Origin: Benincasa hispida
Lineage: Eukaryota; Streptophyta; Magnoliopsida; Cucurbitales; Cucurbitaceae
Direction of reading: 5' to 3'
Assembly (NCBI RefSeq): GCF_009727055.1
Contig: NC_052356.1
Coordinates: 4,438,538-4,502,537 of the forward strand
Length of the DNA stretch: 64,000 nucleotides
Shown here: piece after piece, positions 37,601 to 50,059 of the stretch
How positions within the stretch are numbered: position 1 is the first letter of the stretch
Layout of the letters: the number at the start of each line of letters is the position of its first letter
Made by a program: the position numbers and the translations under genes
The notes under the pieces: model-generated
Database searches by the model: none
Told to the model about the DNA's origin: nothing
The model's input: only the letters and a program-made list of their open reading frames with translations

Positions 37601-38475
37601 TGCTTGTCTATAGGTTAATTAGCCGCGTCTAACTGCCTGAGAAGATAAGAGATGGAATGCACTAAAGCAAAGTATGCATTGTTCTTAGAGATAGGCACAA
37701 TCTTATGCTCGACGTAACCATGCGCTATAGAGATATAGTCATGCGGCTGACAACCGAGAGGTGTGCGAGGCGTTAGTGTGACAAGCTGAGATTACTCGAG
37801 CGATTTAAGATAATAAACATTACTATGCATTAATAGTTGTTGTGTATCTACCAATTCTCGTCGCAAGTTTTACATTACTCAATTTGTTTAGTTAGGAGTA
37901 GGAGTAGCGTGTAAATCCATTAAACTTCTTCTTTTTACTTTTATGCATCACCTCAAATGCATTGCTTCACAAACATTATGAGTGACAAGTTCCTGTGTTC
38001 GACCTCGGATTACCCGAGAAACTTGCGTTCTCGTTATACTTGGCGCGAACATAAGAAAACTTGTGATAGGAATGCATGGTCATTGCATACTAGATTAACA
38101 CATACTTTTCATTCCAACGCATGACCTTCGACGCATGGGCATAAAACGCATAACTTAAGACATACAACCCACAACAAATAATGCATTCACACCCCATAAT
38201 ATTTCCTTTCAATAGGTTCCCTCCGATATCCATATACTACAGACCATTTTAGTTATCACTTAAGACATGATCCACTTGTATGTCTCCACATACATGCTTA
38301 AGTTATAAACGACAACTAGGGATCTTAGTTTATTGGTTTGGTAAAGCAAATAAAACATCCAATGGTCATAGACAAAAAGTGAAGAAAATATCATATATTA
38401 TACATCACAAGCGTTTGTTAAAAAACTATGTTTACAAACTACAGGACACGAGAGTTTAGGGCATCAACCCCAACA
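34675..38475 (-). mobile_element. Solo LTR, TGTTGGG copia family (minus), itself interrupted
   Basis: Begins TGAAGGAACTC and ends AACCCCAACA, with flanks ATAGT (34670-34674) and GTAGT (38476-38480), a 5-bp target duplication with one mismatch. The LTR sequence is interrupted at 36554-38211 by a TGATAAC-family solo LTR; LTR sequence resumes with GGTTCCCTCCGATATCC. CGATCATTTAGTAA-type motifs lie at 35145-35290. Confidence 0.88.
36554..38211 (+). mobile_element. Solo LTR, TGATAAC family, copy 2
   Basis: Starts TGATAACTGGCAGAAATG and has a perfect 10-bp hairpin at its very start (ATAACTGGCA, GAAA loop, TGCCAGTTAT). A TATA box (TCTATAAATAG) is near 37083, and a GTGTTCGACCTCGG segment near 38000 matches copy 1. 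Taking the end at CA 38210-38211 gives 1658 bp, within one base of copy 1. The exact right end is uncertain because the flanking LTR has small changes and no clean 5-bp duplication is visible. Confidence 0.72.
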
Positions 38476-38915
38476 GTAGTGTCGATGAGTTTGGTTAGGC
38501 CAAGTAGGTCGTTGTACACCATAAATCGAATGGATGTTTAATTAAGAGAATTCGATGATTAAAATTGCATTAGAACAATTTCTTATTTCCAGAACTAGAA
38601 TTTTCAATCCTAGGTTTCATTTACCCACTTTCTTTATTTTTATGCACATGATTTTTATTCCACACCAACTCACCCCTCCAAATTTATTGCTATAACTAAA
38701 GAATTGACTATTTGAAGGTATAACTCATGCCTTCTTACTGATCGATTTGAAATTGCCACTATTGTTATGCCTTTGTATTAGTAACAATAAAGGTTGGTAT
38801 TATAAATGTATTTGATTGACCATTTGCTCACATCAGTAGTTCGATATTAAATAATTAACTATAAATAATCATAAAATTTAAATAATGGTTAGTCACATCC
38901 AAAGATACTTAACGT
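38476..38915. other. Non-coding sequence between two copia insertions
   Basis: No gene seen. AT-rich, with phrases like those of plant LTR-element leaders; probably the continuation of the sequence at 34183-34674 split by the solo LTR. Confidence 0.35.
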
Positions 38916-40974
38916 TGTTGGGATTGGTGTCCTAATTCTACTAATAATCTTGTAGTTTGTAAACATTTTGTAAACATATTGTTATTAATAAAATAAATGT
39001 TATTTTATAAGCATTTACTCAATCTAATAAACTAAGATCCGTGGTTATTTCATGTAGCTTAAGCATGTATGTGGAGACATACAAGTGGATCATGCCTTAA
39101 GTAATAACTTAAATGGTCTATAGTATAAGGATAAAGGAGGGCTACCTTATCCTTGTGACACTACGAATACGACCCTCTTTGTAGATGTTACAAGTGTTGT
39201 AAAGTGCTACAAATGGTCTGATCCTGACCATTCATATGGAGACATATGAGTGGGGGTATCCTATACAAAAAGTTTGTATATGACTGAACCACGAAACAAT
39301 TAGTCTCTTTATATAACGTCGTTGATAATTGAGACTTACCTTTCACTAGAATGACCATAGGTGACATGATCTTAATCTGAGTGAGTTGGGAACTTTTGCT
39401 CATGAGGGCGATACTTTGATTTGTATGAGTGAGAGTGGCCAGATTTCCAACTCAACAAGCCTACCATTTTGGGAATTCATCTAATTGAGGAGCTGGAAAC
39501 TCAACTACACAAGACAAAATTCACTCCTTCCCCGAAGCTAGGGTAAGTAGATAAATTGCTCCCTTAAGAATTGATTTTGGGTCTTGAACATAGTGACCAC
39601 ACCCTCTCCTGGCCCGAGAGAACTTGGTCATAGTGGGACTATGACTTATTGTTCATTAGAGGAATCAGTGGTACTTAAGGAGTTAGATATAACTACAGAG
39701 GTAAAACGGTAAATTGGTCCAACTATAATTACGAGCAATTTGTAAGGATCATCGCACTGTTGATTGGTTATATCGACGCAAAAATATATCTGTAGTACGA
39801 AGAGGGTAGTCGTTGGTCTTTAGTGGAGTGACCAATAGCTAACAGATGTTGGATCTCGTGATTAAAGAGTTTAGTCAGTTTATTCACATACCGTTGGAGC
39901 TTCAAGCTACAGGTCCATAAGGTTCCCTTGGTAGCTCAATGGGTTCAAGTTGAGAATCAGAAGTTGGGTTAGTTTAAGTGTTTAAATTAACAAGAGGAAA
40001 TTTGATTATATATGATATAATTAAATTGATTCAATTATATGTGATATAATTGATATGATGTATTTGATACATTGTTAATTGAAGGAATTAATATAAATGT
40101 GATTTATATTAAATATCATAAAATAGAAAATGAACTGTGGTTTATTTGTTTCTATGATGAAATATTAAAACTATAGGTTATAAATATAATATGATAAGTT
40201 GGTTATTATATTTATTTATAATATATTAATTATGTGATAATTAATTATTCTTTTTCTTAATAACCGACTTGAGTGGGAGGTTATGCACGGTTCTGGTAAC
40301 TGTGAGATAAAAAGAAAAATAGTTTTCAAAAGTCAAGGGTTGATGATTCATTGAATCGGTATCACAAAAAAGAAAGACTATCAAGTAAACAGGTTTTACT
40401 AAATGATAGCATCTCACAAACTAAACGATTGGGTACCGAGTTTACTATACGATAGTTACTCGTTACTACACGATCGAGTAGCGAGTCTATTTGATAGCCT
40501 TCTTCTTACTACACGATCGAGTATCAAGTTTATACAATGGACTTCTTCCTTCTCACACTTACTCGATCGTTTACCTTCTTCATTCCTCTATCCAAAGTCA
40601 CACAGAGCCCACAATTTCTAGATTCTTACACCAAGAATACCAAGGTAACTCTTGTAGTAGTGTTCTTGTTCCATTTGAGGGTCGAGGATCGAGTTGCACT
40701 CAATAGTGATCAAGGATTCTTCAGTTCGTGCTGTTGGCTGTTCTGATCGTTGCATTCGAGTTCTTCTTTGGACACGTTGGAGATTGATCAAAGGATACTT
40801 GAAGAAAGAGTTCTTTAAAGGTTTGCATAATCTATCACTTTTTCAATTAAAGTGCTTGTAATTTATTGATTATGCATAATCTCTTCCGTTAGACTGTAAT
40901 TTTTTGTGTTCTTACTCAATGGGATTTGAAATGATCCGCTTCCGCTCACTGGTTCTCTATTTAGAGTTCCTTCA
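38916..40974 (+). repeat. 5' LTR of complete copia element
   Basis: 2059 bp, TGTTGGGATTGG to AGTTCCTTCA. Contains CGATCGAGTA-type motifs at 40400-40575 close to its 3' end. Confidence 0.92.
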
Positions 40975-40976
40975 AT

Positions 40977-40990
40977 TGGTATCAGAGCCA
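40977..40990 (+). promoter_or_regulatory. Primer binding site (tRNA-iMet)
   Basis: TGGTATCAGAGCCA two bases after the 5' LTR, complementary to the initiator tRNA-Met 3' end. Confidence 0.92.
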
Positions 40991-41329
40991 GATTGTTCTG
41001 ATATTCCAAATTCCATTGTTGTATTGAACTTCTTTTACAGTCTTAGTGGATTTGAAGTGTTCTACATTGCGTTTAAGAGTTAAATATGTTTGTGGACGTG
41101 TTGATGGATGTTTACGGGATGATTGCCTTTGTTTAAAGCTTTCTTTAAGTTTACAAAGTGTTAATTTGTAAAGGCCCTTGTGTTTTTGGGCATAATTAAC
41201 AAGAAATCGAGTATGTATTCAAAGTGTTTAAAGTGTTTTGAGTCATTCGTGATGAGGCTTCAAAGACGCATGGAGATGTTGTTCTCTTCAAGGAAGAAGA
41301 CCAAAGGTTGGTCACATCATGTAGCCCAG

Positions 41330-41820
41330 GCTAAACGATTGTTTAGATTTGGCTAAATGATCGTGTAGAAAAGTTCTACCCGATCATGTAGTATTTACTA
41401 AATGATTGCATGGCTAATGCTAAACAATCGAGTAAAGAGTTTACTTGATCATGTTGCGTTGGCTGCTCGATCACGTAGATGCTCAGGGTAAATGATCGCT
41501 GAGTATATGACACTCGTCGCATGGTAGGCGCGCGTACTAAACGATCGTGTAGTCCAACATGCTTCATCGTATAGTCACTAGCTACTCGATCACTCGATAT
41601 AAGATACTCGACGCTTGCTCCTCGATCGTTTAGAAGATCATGCTTTATCACATAGTCGTCATCTACTCGATCGTTTAGGCATGCATTGTTCGTTGTGCGT
41701 TGCACGATCGTGTGACCTTCATGCTTCGTCACATAGTTAAAAGGCACTCGATCCATGCTACACGATCGTTTATACTCGATCAGCATTACTAGACGATTAC
41801 AAGGAGCTGTTACACGATAA
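41330..41820. repeat. CGATCG-type motif cluster in copia leader
   Basis: About two dozen irregularly spaced copies of CTAAACGATCGTTTAG-like words (GCTAAACGATTGTTTAG, CTCGATCGTTTAG, CACGATCGTTTATAC). They lie in the untranslated leader between primer site and gag. Confidence 0.85.
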
Positions 41821-42066
41821 AAAAGACGAGGCTTTACTTGGACGGTTAGACCTAGTTCACCTGTTTAAACCGATTGACTCGATGTTCTATGTAATAGTTA
41901 GCTTTCTTTTTTTTTTTTTTTTCCTGTTTTGAGGCATATTATCCCAGTCCATCAATTTTTCTTAATGTACATGAGATGTATGTTAGTTTAAATGCCATAA
42001 TGTATGACATATAGATTTAAAAACCCACCTTAGGTTATGCATTTTATTCATGCATCATCTTTATAT

Positions 42067-42392
42067 TATAAGTGTTATAATATAGTAGATTACATGATTA
42101 AATTACATTAAAGCATGCTCATACATCATCTAATATAAGAGTTATATTTATGCATGCATTAAGCATATTCATGCATCATCTTTATATTATAAGAGTTATA
42201 GTATAAGGGTGTATGAGAGCATGTATGCTTGGTTCATTACTTTGTTATATAAGAGTTATATAAAATAGTAATGAATGAACAATGCATGGAGCATGACACT
42301 TAGGTTTATTTATAAGAGTTATAAATGCCTTGTGGATGTCTTGCTTCGCATTGTGGTTGATTTTGATTCTTTCATTTTTTATAAGAGTTATA
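42067..42392 (+). repeat. Six phased TATAAGAGTTATA quasi-palindromes in copia leader
   Basis: Copies start at 42067 (variant GTG centre), 42134, 42188, 42248, 42311 and 42380, spaced 54-69 bp. Each is TATAA-3 nt-TTATA. The same arrangement recurs in the inverted copia leader at 61710-61983. Confidence 0.85.
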
Positions 42393-42949
42393 ATTCATGA
42401 AATTAGAATTAAAATCGATAACCAAGAGTTGCATGCAAACTTAGGTAAAATCATGTTTTAAAAGGGTTTTAAAATTTGATTGAGATAGACCTAAGTTCAT
42501 GGTTCTAATGAGATTAGATACCTAAGTTTAATCTTTTGAACCGGTTTAATAGGATTAAATTGATTTGAATAAAAGATTAAATTTGTAATAAATCTATCTA
42601 AAAGGGACCTTTTGTCTAAGGTGGGTTCTAGCTAGGCTGGGGTATTTAAGTTGATAGAAACGGAACACCCCTACCTGGGAATCTACCTGGAAAGGTGGAT
42701 TAGATAGATTTGCTACAAGCATGCAATAGTTGATTATATGTTCGCTAAAGAGTTTAATGAATGTTGATCAAAAGTTGTTTAACTTTCCAAAGTAAGAGTT
42801 ACTTTTGGGCAAACCTAAATAGTCACTTAGTAAAAATAATTAGCCATATTTTTCTAAGTAAACTAAACCCTAGGTTATTCAAATACTCAGTGGAAGGAAA
42901 AGATATATATGATATGTCAATTCCATTCACGTTTCTCCTTTAATGTTCA

Positions 42950-43205
42950 CACCGTGAGATTCATGCTTAGCCTCGTGGCACCCTGGGAGCATCCCCCTTC
43001 GGATGGTGTTTGCATGGGGTCAATATCAAGGTGAACGGAAATAGTACTTATAGTAAATGGGAGAAGGATGTGTGTCAACATGTCCCGTGGTCTCCTTCAT
43101 TGGTTTGTACCGTGAGACTTTCTTGCACGGCCTCGAGGCGCCCTGGGAGCGTCCCCCTTTGGATGGTTTGTGTAGTTGGTCAATATCAAGGCGAACTCCA
43201 GAAAT
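42950..43205 (+). repeat. Duplicated leader block (CCCTGGGAGC)
   Basis: Two diverged direct copies of an about 85-bp block (42952-43035 and 43106-43195), each with ACCGTGAGA, CCTCGxGGC, CCCTGGGAGCxTCCCCC, GGATGG, and GGTCAATATCAAGG. GC content is well above the surroundings. The minus-strand element has the same pair at 60812-60900 and 60980-61060. Confidence 0.8.
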
Positions 43206-43619
43206 GGATAGGGTTGCTTTAGTTTTTGCTCCAATTGGATTTTTTCCCTTCAGATTGGCTGCTTGAGGCAAAACTCTAAGATCTAAAATGAAGGATCACA
43301 CTTACAGGAAATTGTTAAGCAAGTTAATGATTTCTTGACCAATCAATGATGGCTAGTCGTTATAGGAACAAGAGTTGTTCTGGTGTAATAATTGGTTGAG
43401 AGTGTCTCAATTCCGAGGAGGTATAAACTGACTGCCCTTTAGTGGCTTTTTTCCTAAACCACTGAAGTGTCATTGCAAAACTAGATTTGTTATGGGGTTC
43501 ATTTAGATTTTGCTACAGATTGGATTTGTTTTAAAGAGTAATTGTCAGAATCTAACGTAGATCAATATGTTTGTTTTTTCAGCAACATGTCAATGCTTGA
43601 TTTTTCGTTAGTTGCCTTC

Positions 43620-46600
43620 TTTAATTTGATCAGGTACATACGTTGGAAATAATATATTAAAACATATTTCGTGGCAAACGACCTCATTTTTGTCATGTTT
43701 GAGGAGTGTCCTCAAGTCCTAAACCCTAATGCACGGTGAAATGTTCGTAATGCATATAAGATGTGGATGAAGGCTAATTCGACGGCCCGACTTCACATTT
43801 TAGCAAGCATACCTGATGCATTGGCCAAAAGGATTGAGAAAACATGGTCATTGCACGTGAGATCATGGACTTATAGCAAGAATTGTTTGAACGTGAGTTC
43901 TCACTTTTTGAGAAAAATGGGATTGATGACAATAAAACCAGTAGTGTCAGTTCCCAAGATAATCTCCAGTCTTTCTTGAATGTTAAGAGACAAAGAGAAA
44001 GCAATTGTAGCTGACTCTGATAAAGTTCATTGGCGAGAATGGTTCTCTAAAATGGAACTTGGAGATCATATAGGTTTTAACACTAATCCCACTATTCTCC
44101 AAAAAAGGAAGAAATTTAAAGACGATAAATGTGATTTATTTGTCTTGGAGACGTGGTTGGTAGAAAATGATGATTCTGCCTTGATACTTGATTCAGGTGC
44201 TACTAACCACATAAATTCTTCCTACCAAGGATTTAGTTCCTGGAAAAAGTTGGAGGCTAGAGAGTTGACTCTTAGAGTCGGTACTGGTGAGGTCGTTTCA
44301 GCTGTTGCTGTAGGCAGGCTTAAGTTATTTTTGGACAAGAAATGTTATCTGTTACTGGATGATGTTTATGTAGTTCCTTATGTAAAGAGGAACTTAATTT
44401 CAGTTTCTTGTCTAATTGAAAAAAGTTATTCCATCTTCTTTTCTGAGAATAAAGTGTTTATTTTTAAGAATGGTATGGAGATTGGTTTTGGTTCAATGGA
44501 AAATAACTTGTATGTACTAAGGTCGTTAGTCATAAAAGCCTTGCTTAATACTGAAATGTTCAAAACAACAACAACTGCAAAAAGACCAAAGGTTTCTCCA
44601 AAGGAAAATGCCCATCTTTGGCATCTAAGGTTAGGTCATATCAATCTCAATAAGATTGAGAAGTTGGTGAAATGTAGATTTCTAAATGGTTTAGAAGAAA
44701 ACTCTTTGCCGGTATGTGAATCTTGCCTTGAAGGCAAAATGACCAAACGACCTTTTACTAGAAAAGGTTATAGAGCCAAGGAGACCTTGGAGCTTATATA
44801 TTCAGACCTTTGTGTTCCGATGAGTGTAAGAGCTCGAGGTGGGTATGAATATTTCATCTCTTTCATAGATGATTGTTCTAGATATTGGTATCTATACCTA
44901 ATGCAACATAAGTCTGATGCTCTTGAAAAGTTCAAAGAGTATAAGACTAAAGTTGAAAACTTGTTAGGTAAGAAGATAAAAACATTATGATCTGATCGTA
45001 GTGGAGAGTATATGGACTTACAGTTCCAGAACTATATGATAGAACATGGAATCATTTCCCAACTCTCGGCCTCACGTACACCTCAGCAAAATGGTGTATC
45101 AGAAAGGAGAAATAGAACCTTGTTGGATATGGTTCGGTTTATGATGAGTTATGTTCATCTTCCAGACTCGTTTTGGGGATATACAGTAGAGACTGCAATT
45201 TACATTTTGAACAATGTTCCCTAAAAGAGTGTTTCTGAAACACCTTTTGAATTATGGAGAGGTCGTAAAGGTAGTTTACGCCACTTCAGGATTTGGGGAT
45301 GTCCAGCCCACGTGCTTGTGGCTAACCCTAAAAAGTTGGAACCTTGTTCAAAAGTTTGCCTATTTGTAGGTTACCCAAAAAAAAAAAACGAGAGGTTGAT
45401 ACTTCTATGATCCAAGTGAGAATAAAGTATTTGTATTGACAAATGCTATCTTCTTGGAAGAAGACCACATAAGGGATCATAAGCCACATAGTAAACTCTT
45501 TTTAAATGAGATTTCTAATGAGACTGTTGAGACTTCAACAAAAGTTGTTGAACAGGCCGATAGATCAACAAGAGTTGTTGATGTCAATTCATGAAGTCAA
45601 CCATCTCAATAGTTGAGACTGTCTCGACATAGTGGGAGGGTTGTGAACCCACATGAATGCTACATGGGTTTAACTGAAGCCCAAAACATCATATCTGATG
45701 ATGGAGTTGAGAATCTGTTGTCTTATAAGCAAGCAATGGAGGATGTTGACAAAGATGAGTGAATTAAAGCCATGAATCAGAAAATGGAGTCTATGTACTT
45801 CAATTCCGTCTGAAAACTTGTGGATTAGCCTAATGGGGTAAAACCTATAGTTGTAAGTTGATCTACAAGAGGAAAAGAGGTGTTGATGGAAAGGTACAGA
45901 TCTTTAAGGCTAGGCTTGTGATAAAGGGTTATACCCAGGTTGAGGAAGTGGATTATTAAGAAACTTTCTCACTTGTTGTCATGTAGAAGTCTATCAGGAT
46001 TCTCCTATCCATAGCCACATTTTATGATTATGAGATATAGAAAATGGACGTCAAGACTGCCTTTTTGAATGGTAATCTTGAGGAGACCATCTACATGGCC
46101 CAACAAGAAGGGTTCATTGATCCAGATCAGGAGCAAAAGATTTACAAGCTTAATAGGTCCATTATTGACAAAAACAAGCATCTAGATCTTGGAATATTAG
46201 ATTTAATAGTGCGGTCAAATCATTTGGCTTTAATCAGAATTTGATGAGCCTTGTGATTACAAGAAAATCATCAACAACTCAGTAGCTTTCCTTGTGCTAT
46301 ATGTGGATGATATCCTACTCATTGAGAATGATGTAGGTTTTCTAACTGACATTAAGAAATGGCTAGCCGTCTAATTCCAAATGAAAGATTTGGGAGAGGC
46401 GCAGTTTGTTTTAGGAATTCAGATCATAAGGGATCGTAAGAACAAAAGGTTGGCCTTGTCTCAGGCATCGTAAATTGATAAGATGTTGATCAGGTACTCG
46501 ATGCAGAATTTCAAGAGGGGTTTATTACCTTTTAGGCATGAAATTGTATTGTCTAAGGAACAGTGTCCTAAAACACCTCAAGAGGTTGAGGAGATGAGAT

Positions 46601-47290
46601 AGGTTCCCTATGCATCGGCTGTTGGTAGCCTTATGTATGCAATATTATGTACTAGACCTAACATTTGTTATGCAACAGGGATTGTCAGTCGATATTAGTC
46701 CAATCCAGGATTAGATCACTGGATGGCAGTCAAAACAATCCTCAAGTATTTTCGAAAAATGAGGGACTATATACTTGTGTATGAAGATAAGGATTTGATC
46801 CTTACAGGATACACAGACTCTGATTTTCAGTCTGATAGAGATTCTAAAAAATCGACATCAGGGTCAATGTTCACTCTGAATGGAGGAGATGTAGTATGGT
46901 GAAGCATCAAGCAAGGATGCATCGCGGACTTCACTATGGAAGCTGAATACGTAGTTACTTATGAAGCTGCTAAGGAGGCTGTTTGGCTTAGAAAGTTCCT
47001 TACCGATTTGGAAGTTGTTCCAAATATGTCTTTGTCGATCATACTTTATTGTGATAACAACGAGTTGTGGTAAATTCTAAGGGACCTTGGAGTCACCGAA
47101 GAGACAAGCACATAGAACAGAAGTAACATTTGATTAGGGAGATTGTGCATCGCGGTGATGTGATTGTCACGAAGAACGCGTCAGAGCACAACGTTGTTGA
47201 TCCGTTTACAAAGGCTCTCACGGCTAAAGTGTTCGAGAGTCATCTGGAGAGTCTGGGTCTACAAGATATGTGGCACCTTGTCTAGGGCAA
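43620..47290 (+). pseudogene. copia gag-pol polyprotein (full element)
   Basis: Gag is only traceable as fragments before 43980 (ANSTARLHILASIPDALAKR). The best open part, 43980-44990, holds the aspartic protease (LDSGATNH, about residue 71), the pre-integrase zinc finger (HLWHLRLGH ... CESCLEGK) and the start of the integrase core (IYSDLCVPM, SFIDDCSRYW). A TGA at 44988-44990 precedes SDRSGEY and the integrase C-terminal half (TPQQNGVSERRNRTLLD, 45012-45224). Reverse transcriptase follows with MDVKTAFLNGNLEE (46044) and the catalytic LYVDD at about 46297-46311, then RNase H (YTDSDF, MEAEY, YCDNN) to about 47230. More than ten stops and at least two frameshifts are present. Non-functional. 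Confidence 0.92.
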
Positions 47291-47393
47291 GTGGGAGCTG
47301 TTACTAGGGTATAGAGTATGCCCTAGTTTATTATATTTTGTACTGTTTTGAATTGTACATTAGTTTCACGAGGCTTTAGGACAAGTAGAAGAT

Positions 47394-49445
47394 TGTTAGG
47401 ATTGGTGTCCTAATTCTCCTGATAGTCTCGTAGTTTGTAAACATTCTGTAAACATATTGTTACTAATAAAATAAATGTTATTTTATAAGCATTTACTCAA
47501 TCTAATAAACTAAGATTCAGGGTTATTTCATGTAGCTTAAACATGTATGTGGAGACATACAAGTGGATCGTGCCTTAAATAATAACCTTAATGGTCTGTA
47601 GTATAAGGATAAATTAGGGATACCTTATCCTTGTGACACTACGGATACGACCCGCTTTGTAGATGTTACAAGTGTTGTAAAGTGCTACAAATGGTCTAAT
47701 CCTGACCATTCATGTAGAGACATGCGAGCAGGGTATCCTATATAAAGAGTTTGTATAAAATCGGACCACAAAATGATTAGTCTCTTTATACAACGCCATT
47801 GATAATTGAGACTTACATTTCACTAGAATGACCATAGAAGACATGGCCTTAATCCTGAGTGAGTTGAGAACTCCTGCTCATGAGGGCGGTCCATTGATTT
47901 GTATGGGTGAGAGAGGCTAGATTGCTAACTCAACAAGCCTACCATTTTGAGGATTCGTCTGATTGGGGAGCTAGGAATTCAGCTACACAAGACGGAATTC
48001 ACCCCTCGAAGCAGAGGTAAGTAGATAAATTGCTCCCTTAAGAGTTGATTCCAAGTCTTGAACATGGTGGCCACACCCTCTCCTGGCCCGAGAGTACTTG
48101 GTCATAGTGGGACTATGACTTATTGTTCATTAGAGGAATCAGTGGTACTTAAGGAGTTAGATGTAACTATAGGGGCAAAATGCTAAATTGGCCCAACTAT
48201 AATTACGAACGATTTGTGAAGGGTTGTTGCACTATTGATTGGTTATATAGATACAGAAATATATCTATAGTAAGAAGAGGGCAACTGTTGGTCTTTAATG
48301 GTGTGACCAACAGTTAATGGATGGTGAATCTCGTGATTAAAGAGTTTAGTCAGTTATTCACGTATGGTTGGAGCTTCAAGCTACAGGTTCATAAGGTCCC
48401 CTTGGTAGCTCAATGGGTTCAAGTTGAGAATTAGATGTAGGGTTAGTCTGAAGTGTTCAAATTAACAAGTGGAAATTTAATTATATATGATTTAATTAAA
48501 TTGATTCAATTGTATGTGATATAATTGATATGATGTATTTAATACATTTTTAATTGGAGGAATTAATATAAATGTGATTTATATTAAATACCATAAAATA
48601 GAAAAAAGAACTATATGTTTCATATGATAAAATATTAAAACTACAGGTTATAAATATAATATGATGAGTTGGTTATTATATTTATTTATAATATATTAAT
48701 TATGTGAAAATTAATTATTATTTTTCTTAATAACCGACTTGAGTGGGAGGTTATGCACAGTTATTGTAACTGTGAGATAAAAAGGGAAATGGTTTTCCAA
48801 AGTCAAGGTTTGATGATTCATTGAATCGGTATCACAAAAAAGAAAGACTACGAGCAAAAACGTTTGACTAAATGATAGCGTCTCGCAGACTAAACGATTG
48901 AGTACCAAATTTACTATATGATAGTTACTCATTACTACATGATCGAGTAGCAAGACTATACCGTAGGCTTCTTCTTACCACACGATCGAGTATCGAGACT
49001 ATACGATAGACTTCTTTCATCTCACACTTACTCGATCATTTACCTCCTTCATTCCTCTATCTAAAGTCACACAAAGCCCACAATTTCTGGATTCCCACAC
49101 CGAGAATACCAAGACTCTTGTGGCGGTGTTCTTGTTTTGTTCGAAAGTCGATGATCGAGTTGCACTCAATAGTGATCGAGGATTCTTTAGTTCGTGCTGT
49201 TAGCTGTTCTGATCGTTGCGTTCGAGTTCTTCTTTGGACGCGTTGGAGATTGATCAAGGGATACTTGAAGAAAGAGTTCTTTAAAGGTTTGCATAATTTA
49301 TCACTTGTTCAATTAAAGAAGCATGCTTGTAATTTATTGATTATGCATAATCTCTTCCGTTAGACTGTAATTGTTTATGTTCTTACTCAATAGGATTTGG
49401 AACGATCTACTTCCGCTCACTGGTTCTCTATTTAGAGTTCTTTCA
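47394..49445 (+). repeat. 3' LTR of complete copia element
   Basis: 2052 bp, TGTTAGGATTGG to AGTTCTTTCA, preceded by a degraded polypurine tract GGACAAGTAGAAGAT. Collinear with the 5' LTR; CGATCGAGTA motifs at 48890-49035. Confidence 0.92.
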
Positions 49446-50059
49446 AACACAACATCAACATCAAGTCTTTGGACAGTAATAAATCATAAGCAGTAGTCTT
49501 AGTATAATGATCGATACATGTCATGAAATGCATGTTTTTAAGCCTTTATTTGCACATTTTTTATATAGAAAAATGGACTTTTGTATGTGTTTTTCCTTAA
49601 ATTTAATCTAAATGAGCTAAAATGAGCTTATGAGGGTCTTAGTGATCTTAAACAATTTTATCTATTGTTTTTTAGGTGATTTTAAGAACTTTGGCAAGTG
49701 ATTTTGATGAAGTTGATGATTTTTGTTCAATGCGGCCACATCACCACATTTATTATGGCCCATTATTGAGTCCTAATTTTCTAGAATTCAACCCAGTCAA
49801 TGGTGGTTGTCCTTTTCACGTTCCAAGCAGTTGTTCAACTCCGATTTCACCTTGTAAATCCTCTAAGCATGGATTTAGGCCATTCTTAACCAATTTGAGG
49901 CTTATAAAAGAAGGAGAAGCTCTTCATTTCGGAACAACTCCCTATCTCCGAATTCTTTGGGCGTTTTCTCAACTTCTCAAGTCAGTAGCCTCAAGAATGA
50001 AAGTTTCTCAGCCTCAAGAATGAAAGTTTCTCTAAGGTGTAACCATTCTAGGTCATCCT
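49446..50059. other. Non-coding host or older LTR sequence
   Basis: No supported gene. A CTTATAAAAGAAGG TATA-like segment near 49909 and the surrounding pattern resemble an LTR promoter of another family. A 20-bp direct duplication (GCCTCAAGAATGAAAGTTTC) occurs at about 49988-50033. Confidence 0.4.

Larger units (their letters stand above)
38916..49445 (+). mobile_element. Complete defective Ty1-copia retrotransposon (TGTTGGG family)
   Basis: A 10.5-kb element with both LTRs (38916-40974, 47394-49445), tRNA-Met primer site, long leader, gag-pol remains and polypurine tract. Flanks are AACGT (38911-38915) and AACAC (49446-49450), only a partial target duplication. Copia gene order is present: protease, integrase, reverse transcriptase, RNase H. 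The two LTRs differ at many positions along their length, so the insertion is not recent. Confidence 0.92.

Noticed and set aside
40403..40746. Three overlapping plus-strand open frames of about 70 codons
   Set aside because: They fall within the 5' LTR of the complete copia element and arise from its CGATCG-motif region.
40977..40990. tRNA-Met-like sequence as a tRNA gene
   Set aside because: Only the 14-base complement of a tRNA 3' end is present beside an LTR, which is a retrotransposon primer site.
41376..41786. Minus-strand 136-codon open frame
   Set aside because: It runs antisense through the copia leader motif cluster; the repeated CGATCGT words give a stop-poor frame without coding character.
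49676..50023. Plus-strand 115-codon open frame as a host gene
   Set aside because: No domain recognised; the frame spans a TATA-like LTR promoter segment and a short direct duplication, so a gene call is not supported.
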